Source: Rhodobacter flavimaris (GTDB lineage Bacteria; Pseudomonadota; Alphaproteobacteria; Rhodobacterales; Rhodobacteraceae). From it: a stretch of 64,000 nucleotides of DNA. Both the position numbers and the translations under genes were made by a program. The notes below the pieces were generated by a model that was given only the letters and a program-made list of their open reading frames with translations, did no database searches and was not told the DNA's origin. Of the stretch, positions 1 to 7,265 are shown piece after piece. Location: NCBI RefSeq assembly GCF_021378075.1, contig NZ_JAJUOS010000007.1, positions 1 through 64,000 on the forward strand, written 5' to 3'. How positions within the stretch are numbered: position 1 is the stretch's first letter; every line of letters begins with the position of its first letter.

Positions 1-52
1 ACGACAGACCCTCGAATATCGGCGCTTGCAGCACCACAAGCTCGCCGCATAA

Positions 53-457
53 CATCATCCCACAGACGAGGCCCGCTCTCCGCTAATCTACGCCACGAGT
101 TGCGCCAAATGTTCTGACGACGGACACCACATCAATACTGTTCGGAATTCCGGACGGGCCGAAGAAATCATGATCGTGAAGGCGTGGCGGGAACAGAAGC
201 GGCTTACATTCCCGTCTTTCTATTTGGAACTCGTCACCATCGAGGCCTGCCGCGGACGCAAGGTTGGTGATCTGTCGAAGAATGTATGGGCGACATTCGC
301 CTATATCCGCGACAACATCAAAACAACCGTTTTTATAGACCCTGCAAACACCAACAACAGAATCTCCGACGACTTGACCGCAACGGAGAAGCAGGCCTTG
401 GCCAATGCAGCTTCCATCGCACGGCAGGCCACCAACTGGAGCCAGATTGTCGTATGA
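53..457 (+). pseudogene. 3' fragment of SMODS-type nucleotidyltransferase
   Basis: The frame ending in the TGA at 455-457 encodes the C-terminal part of a nucleotidyltransferase of the SMODS/CD-NTase-like kind. The readable signature is FPSFYLELVTIEA followed by a DPANTNN motif near the C-terminus, which in these proteins lies in the helical domain after the catalytic domain. Resemblance to the family starts around base 125 (HINTVRNSGR), while the frame is already closed by TAA at 50-52. The catalytic half is therefore missing and no full-length gene can lie here. An internal ATG at 170 could start a 95-residue product but lacks a clear ribosome site. The stop overlaps the next gene as ATGA. 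Family assignment comes from recalled motifs and the truncation is seen directly. Confidence 0.55.
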
Positions 458-1170
458 ACTGGTCTCTTCCCATCCTTCTCGACGAGCTGAATGCTTCCGT
501 GACTGCCGACCTGCAGCGCGCGCGGAAAACTCTTGGGCATCCTACCGATCTTGGAGATGCGACCGAAGAAATCTGGATCGAGCTCTTCAACAAGTATCTT
601 CCCTGCCGGTATCACGCCCTCAAGGCAACCGTCGTTGATAGTACAGGCACCTTCAGCGAGCAGATGGATGTGGTCATACACGACCGCCAGTACACGCCGC
701 TCGTTTTCACGTTCAAGGACAAACATATCGTGCCAGCCGAGAGCGTCTATGCGGTGTTCGAATCAAAGCAAGAAATGAACGCAAACCATATCAGTTATGC
801 CCAGAAGAAGATCGCCTCTGTACGCAAGCTACACCGCACCTCGCTTCCCGTCCCGACGATCGACGGAACAAAAAAGGCGAAGGATCTAACGCCGGTACTC
901 GGCGGAATTCTAACGCTCAGTTGCAAATGGCACCCTGTCTTCGGTGATACCATGAGGCTCCATCTTGAAGCGGGGCAGGACGATGATCGTCTCGATGTCG
1001 GCTGCGTCGCCGAAAGCGGAAATCTCTGGCTCCATGAGGATGGCGGTTACCGATTGGCGGAGGAAACCAAGCCCGTCACGCGCTTCCTGTTGGAACTGAT
1101 GTCGAGGCTGCAAGCGGTCGCAACTGTGCCAATGATCGACATGCGTGCCTATGCCAAGAAGTTGGAATAG
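454..1170 (+). CDS. DUF6602 family protein, predicted nuclease-like
   Basis: This 238-residue protein starts with an ATG that overlaps the stop of the nucleotidyltransferase fragment, so the pair was translationally coupled. It matches the DUF6602 pattern: an N-terminal helical part, then MDVVIHD (Asp72), a strand-rich stretch, and PAESVYAVFESK (Glu103, Lys105). The D...ExK spacing resembles a PD-(D/E)XK nuclease core, which is an inference. DUF6602 genes are often found beside nucleotidyltransferases in accessory regions, and the cell role is not established. The frame is open further upstream, but the coupled ATG is the natural start. There is no signal peptide or membrane segment. Confidence 0.65.
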   Translation: MNWSLPILLDELNASVTADLQRARKTLGHPTDLGDATEEIWIELFNKYLPCRYHALKATVVDSTGTFSEQMDVVIHDRQYTPLVFTFKDKHIVPAESVYAVFESKQEMNANHISYAQKKIASVRKLHRTSLPVPTIDGTKKAKDLTPVLGGILTLSCKWHPVFGDTMRLHLEAGQDDDRLDVGCVAESGNLWLHEDGGYRLAEETKPVTRFLLELMSRLQAVATVPMIDMRAYAKKLE

Positions 1171-1594
1171 GAGTCCGGTTGCAACCGAGGAGCGGGCGCC
1201 GCCATAGGGCGGCATCCATTAGCAGGCCCAAGCTTCGCGAAGCGCTTAACCGACACCTTGCGAAACCGACGACCTGATGAACGCGCTCGGCCCGAAGCCG
1301 ACGTTCATGGGCAATGCGGCAAGCGCTGGGGGCTATGCGAACGCAACATTCCAGACGTAGCGCGGCCCCTGTCGCCTCTGCGGTAAAGCAAACATTTGTC
1401 ACGCATTACAGAGTGCGCAGATTGCTCGGCTCGCCCTGGCCCGGGGGACCTGTGAAAAGCGAAACGGCAAGGAATTCCCCCTGCCGCTCCACCTCCCGGT
1501 GCGTGGATCGACGAACACAGATCGGCTCCACGTAGAGCCCTATCGCGCTCAGTCGCCGCACAGGGAATACCCACCGCCGAGGCGGTGAAAGCCG
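1171..1594. other. gene-poor stretch, probably degenerate
   Basis: No open frame here has recognisable protein character or a credible ribosome-binding site, and frames on both strands are short and arginine/serine-rich. It lies between the DUF6602 gene and a cluster of small genes, so it may be decayed accessory DNA. I see no inverted repeats marking an insertion sequence. Confidence 0.4.
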
Positions 1595-1756
1595 CTACTC
1601 CTGAATCCCCTGCGGCAACGCACGCCGCCGGTCCGGGGATATCTCGGTCACGAGGCTCTGGAAGAATTCGTCCCAGCCGAGGCCCGGATCTTCGTCCCGA
1701 TGTGGTGCCTTGTGCGCCCCGTGGGTCTTGCCCGAAGGCATCTTGTCGGCAGGCAT
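1595..1756 (-). CDS. small hypothetical protein, 53 aa
   Basis: A 53-residue ORF starts at 1756 and is preceded by GGAGG seven bases before the ATG. The product begins MPADKMPSGKT, is charged throughout and has a tryptophan/phenylalanine patch (GWDEFFQSL) in its middle. It has no signal peptide or membrane segment. The ribosome site and sensible composition support it as real; I do not recognise the family. It lies downstream of and on the same strand as the 72-residue gene at 1823-2041 and the cold-shock gene, so the three may be a small stress-related cluster, which is only an inference from position. Confidence 0.5.
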   Translation of the reverse strand: MPADKMPSGKTHGAHKAPHRDEDPGLGWDEFFQSLVTEISPDRRRALPQGIQE

Positions 1757-1822
1757 ATTTGGCCCTCCGTAACATCCCGGAGAGAACCCCCGGGAATATC
1801 GTCTGATGGCGAAGCGCGCAGC

Positions 1823-2041
1823 TCAGTCGCGCGCATTCGCCTTTGCTGGTGGCGCGGCGGATGCCGGTCCAGCCCCCTTGCGCGCGATGCGGGCCGCGCG
1901 CAGCCGCGCAGTCAGATCTGCGCGGGTCTCGGCCTCGGTCTCGCGGATCAGCTTGACGGCGGCATCGGTGCGCTCCTGCGCCGTGGACGGCGCCTGAGCA
2001 ATATCGCGGAAGAAACCGCTGGTCTTGTCCTTGCGGGGCAT
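1823..2041 (-). CDS. small hypothetical protein, 72 aa
   Basis: A 72-residue soluble, strongly charged, alanine-rich protein that is probably helical: its middle reads TAQERTDAAVKLIRETEAETRADL. The start at 2041 is chosen because AAGGAGG lies four bases upstream, whereas longer in-frame starts have no such site. It follows the cold-shock gene on the same strand with a 56-base gap and may be co-transcribed with it. I do not recognise a named family and infer no function. Confidence 0.6.
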   Translation of the reverse strand: MPRKDKTSGFFRDIAQAPSTAQERTDAAVKLIRETEAETRADLTARLRAARIARKGAGPASAAPPAKANARD

Positions 2042-2097
2042 GACGCCTCCTTGATCGAGTGATCCGGCCATTGCGGCCGGATCCCGGATCGATCCGA

Positions 2098-2304
2098 TCA
2101 GGCGACTTTCAGATCGCAAGCGGATTCACGGCCGTCGCGGCCGGATTCGACTTCGTAGGTGACCGGCTGGCCGTCATTGAGCTGCGCGATACCCGCGCGC
2201 TCGAGGGCCGAGATATGGACAAAAATGTCCCGCCCGCCGTTTTTCGGTTCGATGAAGCCGAAGCCTTTGGTGGTGTTGAACCATTTCACGGTGCCATTGG
2301 CCAT
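2098..2304 (-). CDS. cspA: cold-shock protein, CspA family
   Basis: This 68-residue protein is a single cold-shock domain, the usual size for the family. Both RNA-binding motifs are present: RNP1 as KGFGFIEP (residues 13-20) and RNP2 as DIFVHISAL (26-34). Such proteins bind single-stranded RNA and DNA and act as RNA chaperones in cold or stationary phase. A strong GAGGAG site precedes the ATG, and the leader holds a hairpin just upstream. Whether this copy is cold-induced cannot be read from the sequence, because alphaproteobacteria usually carry several paralogues. Confidence 0.95.
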   Translation of the reverse strand: MANGTVKWFNTTKGFGFIEPKNGGRDIFVHISALERAGIAQLNDGQPVTYEVESGRDGRESACDLKVA

Positions 2305-2327
2305 CGTGAGATCTCCTCAAATGAATA

Positions 2328-2347
2328 CCGCCCGCATGATGCGGCGG
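2328..2347 (-). promoter_or_regulatory. hairpin in the leader of the cold-shock gene
   Basis: An inverted repeat (CCGCC..GCA, loop TGA, TGC.GGCGG with one bulged base) lies 24 bases upstream of the cspA start codon. Cold-shock mRNAs often have structured leaders that influence translation with temperature. Here the position is suggestive but the function is inferred. Confidence 0.35.
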
Positions 2348-2519
2348 TCTGGCCCAGTCAATTCAAAAAGGCAGACTGAAGCCGACGAAGGAGACAGATG
2401 CAGTTGGGAACAACGTAGCTCATCCTCCCTATACGGTTTATCGGCCTTTAGCAAAGGAAAAGGCCCGCCACCGGATTTTCGCACCGATGGCCGGCCCTCG
2501 CCCGAACCTTTTGCACGGT

Positions 2520-3341
2520 TCAGTCGATCTGATCGGTCCAGACCTCGAAGCCCGTCAGCACATTCGCACCGAAGGAATGGATCAGCGGCACATCGGCAGC
2601 ATCGCGCCCCCGGGCGACCAGCACGCGGCCGATGCGGGGGGTGTTGTTGCGCGGGTCGAAAACCCACCAGCGGCCATCGAGCCAGACTTCCATCCACGCT
2701 GCGAAATCGCCCGGCGGGTAGGGTGGTGGCATGCCGATGTCGCCCAGATATCCCGTGCAGTAGCGCGCAGGAATATTCATGCAGCGACAGAACGCGATCG
2801 CCAGATGCGCATAGTCGCGGCATACGCCCTGCGCCTCGGCATAGGCCTGCGCGGCACTGCGTGTCGCGCGCGCCGCCATGTAGTCGAACCGGATATGACG
2901 ATGCACGAAATCGCAGATCGCCTGCACCCGGGCATGCCCGGGCGGGGTGTGCTCGAACAGGCGCCAAGCTGTATCGGAGAGCACATCTGTCTCGCAATAG
3001 CGGCTGCCCAAGAGGAAAGCGAGCGTCTCGTCGGGCAGGGTCTCGACCGGGCTCTGTCCGCCTTCTGGCGGCCGCGGGTCCGGCAAGCCACTGTCGCCGA
3101 TCACCCCCTCGGTGCCGATGCTGAAATCCCCTGCCGGCGCCATCATGCGGGTGCACCAGTTGCCGAACCCGTCGCGATAGGCGCTCAGCGGCACGGGCGG
3201 CCAGGTTCGCACATGGTCGGGAAATTCCATATCGCCCACGCGCGAGAAATGCACATTCAGGAGCGCAATCATCGGCGTCGGTTGTGGCAGGCTCAGGGTG
3301 AACCGGCATCCGAGCTTGATCCGGATATCAGAGGCGCTCAT
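2520..3341 (-). CDS. transglutaminase-like family protein
   Basis: This 273-residue protein has an N-terminal beta-rich domain and a C-terminal transglutaminase-like papain-fold domain. The catalytic cysteine is in GVCRDYAHL (Cys174). The domain ends with WWVFDPRNN, where Asp229 fits the triad aspartate. At the position where the family core motif has His before Ala-Trp, the sequence reads FAAW, so the histidine looks replaced by Ala214. The protein may thus be a peptidase or amidase that has lost or altered activity. The start at 3341 is the first Met giving a normal N-terminus. Long 3' flanking DNA separates it from the cspA leader. Confidence 0.8.
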   Translation of the reverse strand: MSASDIRIKLGCRFTLSLPQPTPMIALLNVHFSRVGDMEFPDHVRTWPPVPLSAYRDGFGNWCTRMMAPAGDFSIGTEGVIGDSGLPDPRPPEGGQSPVETLPDETLAFLLGSRYCETDVLSDTAWRLFEHTPPGHARVQAICDFVHRHIRFDYMAARATRSAAQAYAEAQGVCRDYAHLAIAFCRCMNIPARYCTGYLGDIGMPPPYPPGDFAAWMEVWLDGRWWVFDPRNNTPRIGRVLVARGRDAADVPLIHSFGANVLTGFEVWTDQID

Positions 3342-3401
3342 CACGGATCTCGCAGATGGGGAAGACGAAAGGGGCACAGGCCGGGTCGGTCGCCGCGTGC
3401 C

Positions 3402-3584
3402 TCATTGCTTCTTGCGATCGAAACGGGACCAGGCCTTGGTCAACTCGGCGCCCTCGGGCGCGTAGGAGGTGTCGAAGATCGACGCGCGCACCGGCGGCTG
3501 CGGGGATTCGGGCTTCTGCGAGGTTACGGTCGTGGGACGCGCAGCCTCTGCGGGCGCGCGGTCTTCAGTTTCTGGCGATGTCAT
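3402..3584 (-). CDS. small hypothetical protein, 60 aa
   Basis: A 60-residue proline- and charge-rich protein preceded by AAGGAAG. The N-terminal half is low-complexity and acidic/alanine-rich; the C-terminal half (SIFDTSYAPEGAELTKAWSRFDRKKQ) looks more structured and is likely the conserved part. It sits just upstream of, and on the same strand as, the transglutaminase-like gene, 60 bases away. No family is recognised. Confidence 0.5.
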   Translation of the reverse strand: MTSPETEDRAPAEAARPTTVTSQKPESPQPPVRASIFDTSYAPEGAELTKAWSRFDRKKQ

Positions 3585-4086
3585 CTTGCTGCTTCCTTTT
3601 CTGGCAACACGTCCACTCAGGGTCTGATGACGCGTCGCACGGACGGAGGGCGCCGTCGCGATCAGGCCTTCGGCCTGCAGGTCCGCGGGATCGGATGGGC
3701 CGGGTGAACAGCCCAGCTCTCAGATCGGCGCCTCGGCGCCCGCGGAGGTCGGCTTCCGCCCCAGGGATGAACACTGCAGTTCCTAATGATATGGGCAAAC
3801 CCCGCTCGATTGCGAGCCCTCGTTCCGCAAAGCTGGCGCGCGACGGCGCAAATGGCCCTTCCGCACGTTCCATGCGACTGGATTTTCAAAATAATCTCCT
3901 TTGACAGGAAGGGGTTGCCGGAACCGCGCGGCAGGAACGCTTTATTTTCTCGCAATTCGAGTAGCGAGCCCTTATCTCGGTCGTGCATCTCTTCTTCTCG
4001 GACCCTGTTCCTTCCGGCTCAGCTACGATCTTAAGCTTTGCCAAGCCCCTGCATCCTGCGGGCGGCACTTCGGAAAGGAACGCTCG
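3585..4086. other. intergenic stretch without a convincing gene
   Basis: Frames on both strands are short or arginine-rich and lack ribosome sites. The 3' part is AT-richer than its surroundings (around 3880-4030), consistent with promoter DNA for the small genes that follow, but I see no clear promoter consensus. Confidence 0.35.
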
Positions 4087-4251
4087 ATGACCGAAACAGG
4101 TCGCGTGAAACAGGTTGACCAGACCAGACAAAAGGTCCGAACCGCCGTGGCGGTCGACAGAAGGGATGGGCTCGTCCATGCCGCGGCATGCAGGCAATCC
4201 GAACTTGCCACCGGGCACAGGCCAGCTTGCGACGCGCGACGTAGCGCTTGA
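4087..4251 (+). CDS. possible small protein, 54 aa
   Basis: A 54-residue frame begins MTETGRVKQVDQ and has AAGGA seven bases before the ATG. The first half is polar and plausible; the second half is arginine- and cysteine-containing and less protein-like. There is no recognisable family. It is included because of the ribosome site; it may be spurious. Confidence 0.25.
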   Translation: MTETGRVKQVDQTRQKVRTAVAVDRRDGLVHAAACRQSELATGHRPACDARRSA

Positions 4252-4433
4252 CCACACTGGCAGGCTTCATGGCGTGCGCATTGCGCGGTCTGAGCCGATG
4301 CCGAACAAATCAATCTGGCGCAATCGGCCGCACCGGCGGAGCGCCTTTCGTGAGAGGAGCACCGGCTGTGTCGCGTGCCTCTCGTTTTTCAAGAAAGACC
4401 AATACTTTGATCGAAATCTACTGGGGTGAACCC

Positions 4434-4676
4434 ATGTCGCTCGTCATCTCGCCGGAAGGCGACGTTCAGAAGTTCAGCACGATCGAACAGGCGCAATACT
4501 GGCTGCGCAGGAAATGGCCCGTCGCTGACGCGGCGCGCCAGCATGCGCTTGGCCGTCTCGAGGCTGCAATGGACTGCCTGGGCTCGGTCGGCGAGGCGCG
4601 CCACGCCTTCCTGAATGCGGCCCGCAGCGCCGGCTTTGTGCTGCAAGGCCGCCCGGACCTACCCCTCGCCGCCTGA
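4434..4676 (+). CDS. DUF982 domain protein
   Basis: This 80-residue protein matches the DUF982 pattern of short alphaproteobacterial proteins: a strand pair, then an AQYWLRRKWPV segment and a C-terminal helix with ARHAFLNAARSAGF. The biochemical role of the family is unknown, and members are common on plasmids and in accessory regions of rhizobia and Rhodobacteraceae. The start is the first Met with the expected N-terminus, though the upstream ribosome site is weak. The plsC-like gene follows 31 bases later on the same strand. Confidence 0.7.
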   Translation: MSLVISPEGDVQKFSTIEQAQYWLRRKWPVADAARQHALGRLEAAMDCLGSVGEARHAFLNAARSAGFVLQGRPDLPLAA

Positions 4677-4707
4677 TATCGGTCAGGCCGAACCCGACGG
4701 CAGGCTT

Positions 4708-5445
4708 ATGACACGGAGCACGAGGCCAAGGATGCTGATCGTCCGATCAAGACTTTTCGACGTGTTTTTCGGGCTCTGGACCTTACGGCAGAGTCCCTTC
4801 ATCCCGACCCTTGCCCTGCTGCAACGCCCAAGCCTGACCCGCGCCGCTATCCGCTTCTGGACCCGCGGCGTGCTCGGCCTGTCGCGCCGCATCCTCGGGC
4901 TGCGTCTGCGCGAGGACGGCGTCGAAAACAAGCATCTCGGCGCCCCCTGCATCTATGTCTGCAATCACCAGTCCACTTGGGAAACGCTGGCGTTCAACCA
5001 GCTGGTGCCCGATGTCTGCATCATCGCCAAACAAGAGCTGCGCAAGATCCCGATCTTCGGCTGGTTCTTGAGCCATGCGCCGATGATCCTGATCGACCGC
5101 AGCGGCGGCGGCCGGGCGATGGCAGCGATGATCTCCGAGGCGCGACACGAGGTGGCGCGCGGCCGCTCGATCCTGATCTTCCCCGAAGGCACCCACATCG
5201 GCGTGCATGAGCAACGCAAGTTCCAGCCCGGACTGATCGCGCTCTATCGCAAGCTCGATCTGCCGGTGGTTCCGGTGGTTCATAATGCCGGGTGCTTCTG
5301 GGGCCAGGGCCCAAAGAGAGGCGGCACGATCGTCGTGTCCTATTTCCCGACGATCCCGCCGGGCCTCCCGCCCGCCGAAGTGATGGCGCATGTCGAGCAG
5401 TTGCTAAACGCCGAGAAGGGCCGCCTCGTCCAGGCAGAGACCTAG
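4708..5445 (+). CDS. plsC: 1-acyl-sn-glycerol-3-phosphate acyltransferase
   Basis: A 245-residue membrane-associated acyltransferase that would convert lysophosphatidate to phosphatidate in phospholipid synthesis. The acyltransferase block H(X)4D appears as NHQSTWE (His87, Glu92), with Glu in place of Asp as in other alphaproteobacterial members. Later blocks include the FPEGTH motif (159-164) and a proline-rich VVPVVHNAG segment. A hydrophobic N-terminal stretch probably anchors it to the inner membrane. An alternative start at 4732 is possible because GAGG lies close upstream of it. The gene follows the DUF982 gene, and the DNA after it is gene-poor. Confidence 0.85.
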   Translation: MTRSTRPRMLIVRSRLFDVFFGLWTLRQSPFIPTLALLQRPSLTRAAIRFWTRGVLGLSRRILGLRLREDGVENKHLGAPCIYVCNHQSTWETLAFNQLVPDVCIIAKQELRKIPIFGWFLSHAPMILIDRSGGGRAMAAMISEARHEVARGRSILIFPEGTHIGVHEQRKFQPGLIALYRKLDLPVVPVVHNAGCFWGQGPKRGGTIVVSYFPTIPPGLPPAEVMAHVEQLLNAEKGRLVQAET

Positions 5446-6091
5446 GGGCCCGCACTTCCCACCATCCTGTCCTCCTCACCGAGAAAGACCAACTTCCCGC
5501 ACCTATTAATGCGGCTCGACTTCCCTCGGGGCTGTCTCGCATTCTCGAAAACGGAGTGAGGAAGATACCATACAAGTCATTCCGCCCGCGACCGACATCG
5601 CGCTCCAGCTGCGATCAGAGGCAAGGCTTCCGTGGCTGGTAGCGGGGCAATAGCTTCATTGCTTTGTGGCCAGGCGGCCCGGATGGATGTCCCTCGTCCG
5701 CATCCCCCATTACAGGGCGCAACGTAGGGGATACGCAGCAACTCGCATGAACGGCCGCTTTGCCAAGATTTCAGCGAGCGCCAAGCCGCACCGCCGTCAG
5801 GCCGCTCTCCGTCCTTAGTGCCCGACGTGAACCAGCAGAAGCAACTCCTCAGAGCCGTTCGGAAGCTTACCGCAAACGATCCATTTGATAATGAGTGCCA
5901 GTCACAACCGCTTAAATAATGAAGAAATTCCGCCCTCGCAGGTAACGGAGGATAGTTCTGCCGAGATCAGTTGCGGGAGGAATGGCCCCACCGTCGAACG
6001 TTCTCCATCTGGATCATCTACGCCCACCCCGATATGCGCAAAAAGAGGCGCGCCACCGGCACTCTACGCAAGCTTGGACGTAATGCGTGGT
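5446..6091. other. gene-poor stretch before the LacI cassette
   Basis: About 650 bases with no open frame of protein-like composition and no rRNA or tRNA signature. It separates plsC from the end of the LacI-type gene and may mark the left border of an acquired catabolic cassette. I found no direct repeats or terminal inverted repeats. Confidence 0.4.
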
Positions 6092-7153
6092 TTAGGGACG
6101 CGACGCGACTGCATTGCCATGCGCATCATGCCACCGCCTCGTTGACTTGCGCGGTATCAGTGTCGGAGCCACGCGTCGGATTGGCTGGCCGATCTCTTCC
6201 ATGTCCTCTGATAGGAGAGACAGTGCCTCATGCGCGATCTGATCAAACGGGACTCGCACAGATGTCAGCGGCGTGGGCAAATGGCTAACGATCGGCACAT
6301 CGTTGTAGCCCACCAGAGACATATCATCGGGGACCGACAACCCTATACTGGCAAGACCTGACAGGGCACCGATTGCCGTATTATCATTTACGGCGAAGAT
6401 TGCGGTCGGTCGCCTGGGGAGTTCGAGGAGTTGACGCGCAGCTTCAACGCCGGCTTCAATGCTGAAACTCGAGCCGACAATCAGGTCTGGATCGGATTCC
6501 AGATCGGCTTCACGCATCGCCTGAAGGTAGCCAGCCCGCCGACCGGTTGCACTCGAGGCGTAGGACGGTCCCGCGATCAGGGCGATCCGCCTGTGTCCAA
6601 GGTCGATCAAGTGCCGCGTGGCAAGATATCCGCCGAGTTGATCGTCACCGACCGCCGAGAGGCTTACCCCGTCCGTCCTCAAGGTGAGGACATAGGGGAC
6701 ACCGCGGGCACGCAGTTCTTTGGTATAGATGTCTTCGTCGCGTGCGGTCGAAAGGATGAGACCATCCACACCACGGCGCAGCAACGCTTCCGCCGCATGT
6801 CGGACCGCGCCGGGTTCGTCTTCGGTCGAGGCAACGATCGTGAACTTTCCGAGCCGCATCGCGGCCCGAGCCAGCGATTCGTAAAGCATCGCCATCACGG
6901 TGTCAGTTAGGCGCGGAACAATTACCCCGATCATACCCGTCTCGCCGCGCCTCAGGCTGGCCGCAGAGATGTCGCGCACGTACCCGAGCTGCTCTGCGAT
7001 CTTGCGAACATGTCGTGCTTTTTCGCTGTCGGAGCGCGGGAGGCGTTCGTCCAACATGCGGGAAACAGTTGATTTTGAAACACCCGCCGCACGGGCAACA
7101 TCGTGAATCGTCACCTTGGAGCCGGTCACGTTGTGCTGGTTGCTATCGGTCAT
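6092..7153 (-). CDS. LacI-family transcriptional regulator
   Basis: A 353-residue repressor-type protein. The N-terminal helix-turn-helix is VTIHDVARAAGVSKSTVSRML (about residues 14-34), followed by a hinge and a periplasmic-binding-protein-like sensor domain (for example GMIGVIVPRLTD and the VNDNTAIGAL segment). It is divergent from the DapA-family/TRAP operon, and a perfect 14-bp palindrome at 7220-7233 overlaps that operon's promoter. It most likely represses the operon until a small substrate or metabolite binds; the ligand is unknown. The longer upstream in-frame start was rejected because it would run into the divergent promoter. Confidence 0.9.
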   Translation of the reverse strand: MTDSNQHNVTGSKVTIHDVARAAGVSKSTVSRMLDERLPRSDSEKARHVRKIAEQLGYVRDISAASLRRGETGMIGVIVPRLTDTVMAMLYESLARAAMRLGKFTIVASTEDEPGAVRHAAEALLRRGVDGLILSTARDEDIYTKELRARGVPYVLTLRTDGVSLSAVGDDQLGGYLATRHLIDLGHRRIALIAGPSYASSATGRRAGYLQAMREADLESDPDLIVGSSFSIEAGVEAARQLLELPRRPTAIFAVNDNTAIGALSGLASIGLSVPDDMSLVGYNDVPIVSHLPTPLTSVRVPFDQIAHEALSLLSEDMEEIGQPIRRVAPTLIPRKSTRRWHDAHGNAVASRP

Positions 7154-7191
7154 GATCGTGATGCCCTCTCTGTGCCAGCCGAGAATAGCAC

Positions 7192-7220
7192 TTGACAGAA
7201 GGTTTGGGCAATGCAATTTT
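7192..7220 (+). promoter_or_regulatory. candidate sigma-70 promoter of the DapA/TRAP operon
   Basis: A consensus -35 box TTGACA (7192-7197) is followed after 17 bases by AATTTT (7215-7220) as the -10 box. Transcription would start near 7227, about 40 bases before the start codon at 7266. The -10 box abuts the palindromic operator. This is inferred from sequence only. Confidence 0.65.
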
Positions 7221-7233
7221 GGGAACGTTCCCA
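7220..7233. promoter_or_regulatory. LacI-family operator palindrome
   Basis: TGGGAACGTTCCCA is a perfect 14-bp palindrome with a central CG, the typical architecture of LacI/GalR-family operators. It spans the predicted start of transcription, so a bound repressor would block RNA polymerase. An extra half-site GTTCCCA lies 12 bases further on at 7239-7245. The divergent LacI-type gene is the obvious binder. Confidence 0.8.
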
Positions 7234-7265
7234 CAATCGTTCCCATTTATCGGAGGAGAACCAGA

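Noticed and set aside
286..453. Longer start for the DUF6602 gene at base 286
   Set aside because: The extension reads the nucleotidyltransferase coding sequence out of frame and has no ribosome site; ATG 454 overlaps the upstream stop as in coupled genes.
3900..4040. GGAAC words that could be -35 boxes of general-stress (EcfG) promoters
   Set aside because: No CGTT box stands 16-17 bases downstream on either strand, so the general-stress consensus is not met.
5990..6088. 33-codon ORF with GGGAGGA directly before its ATG in the gene-poor stretch
   Set aside because: The ribosome-site spacing is zero and the predicted peptide is arginine/histidine-rich with no family resemblance.
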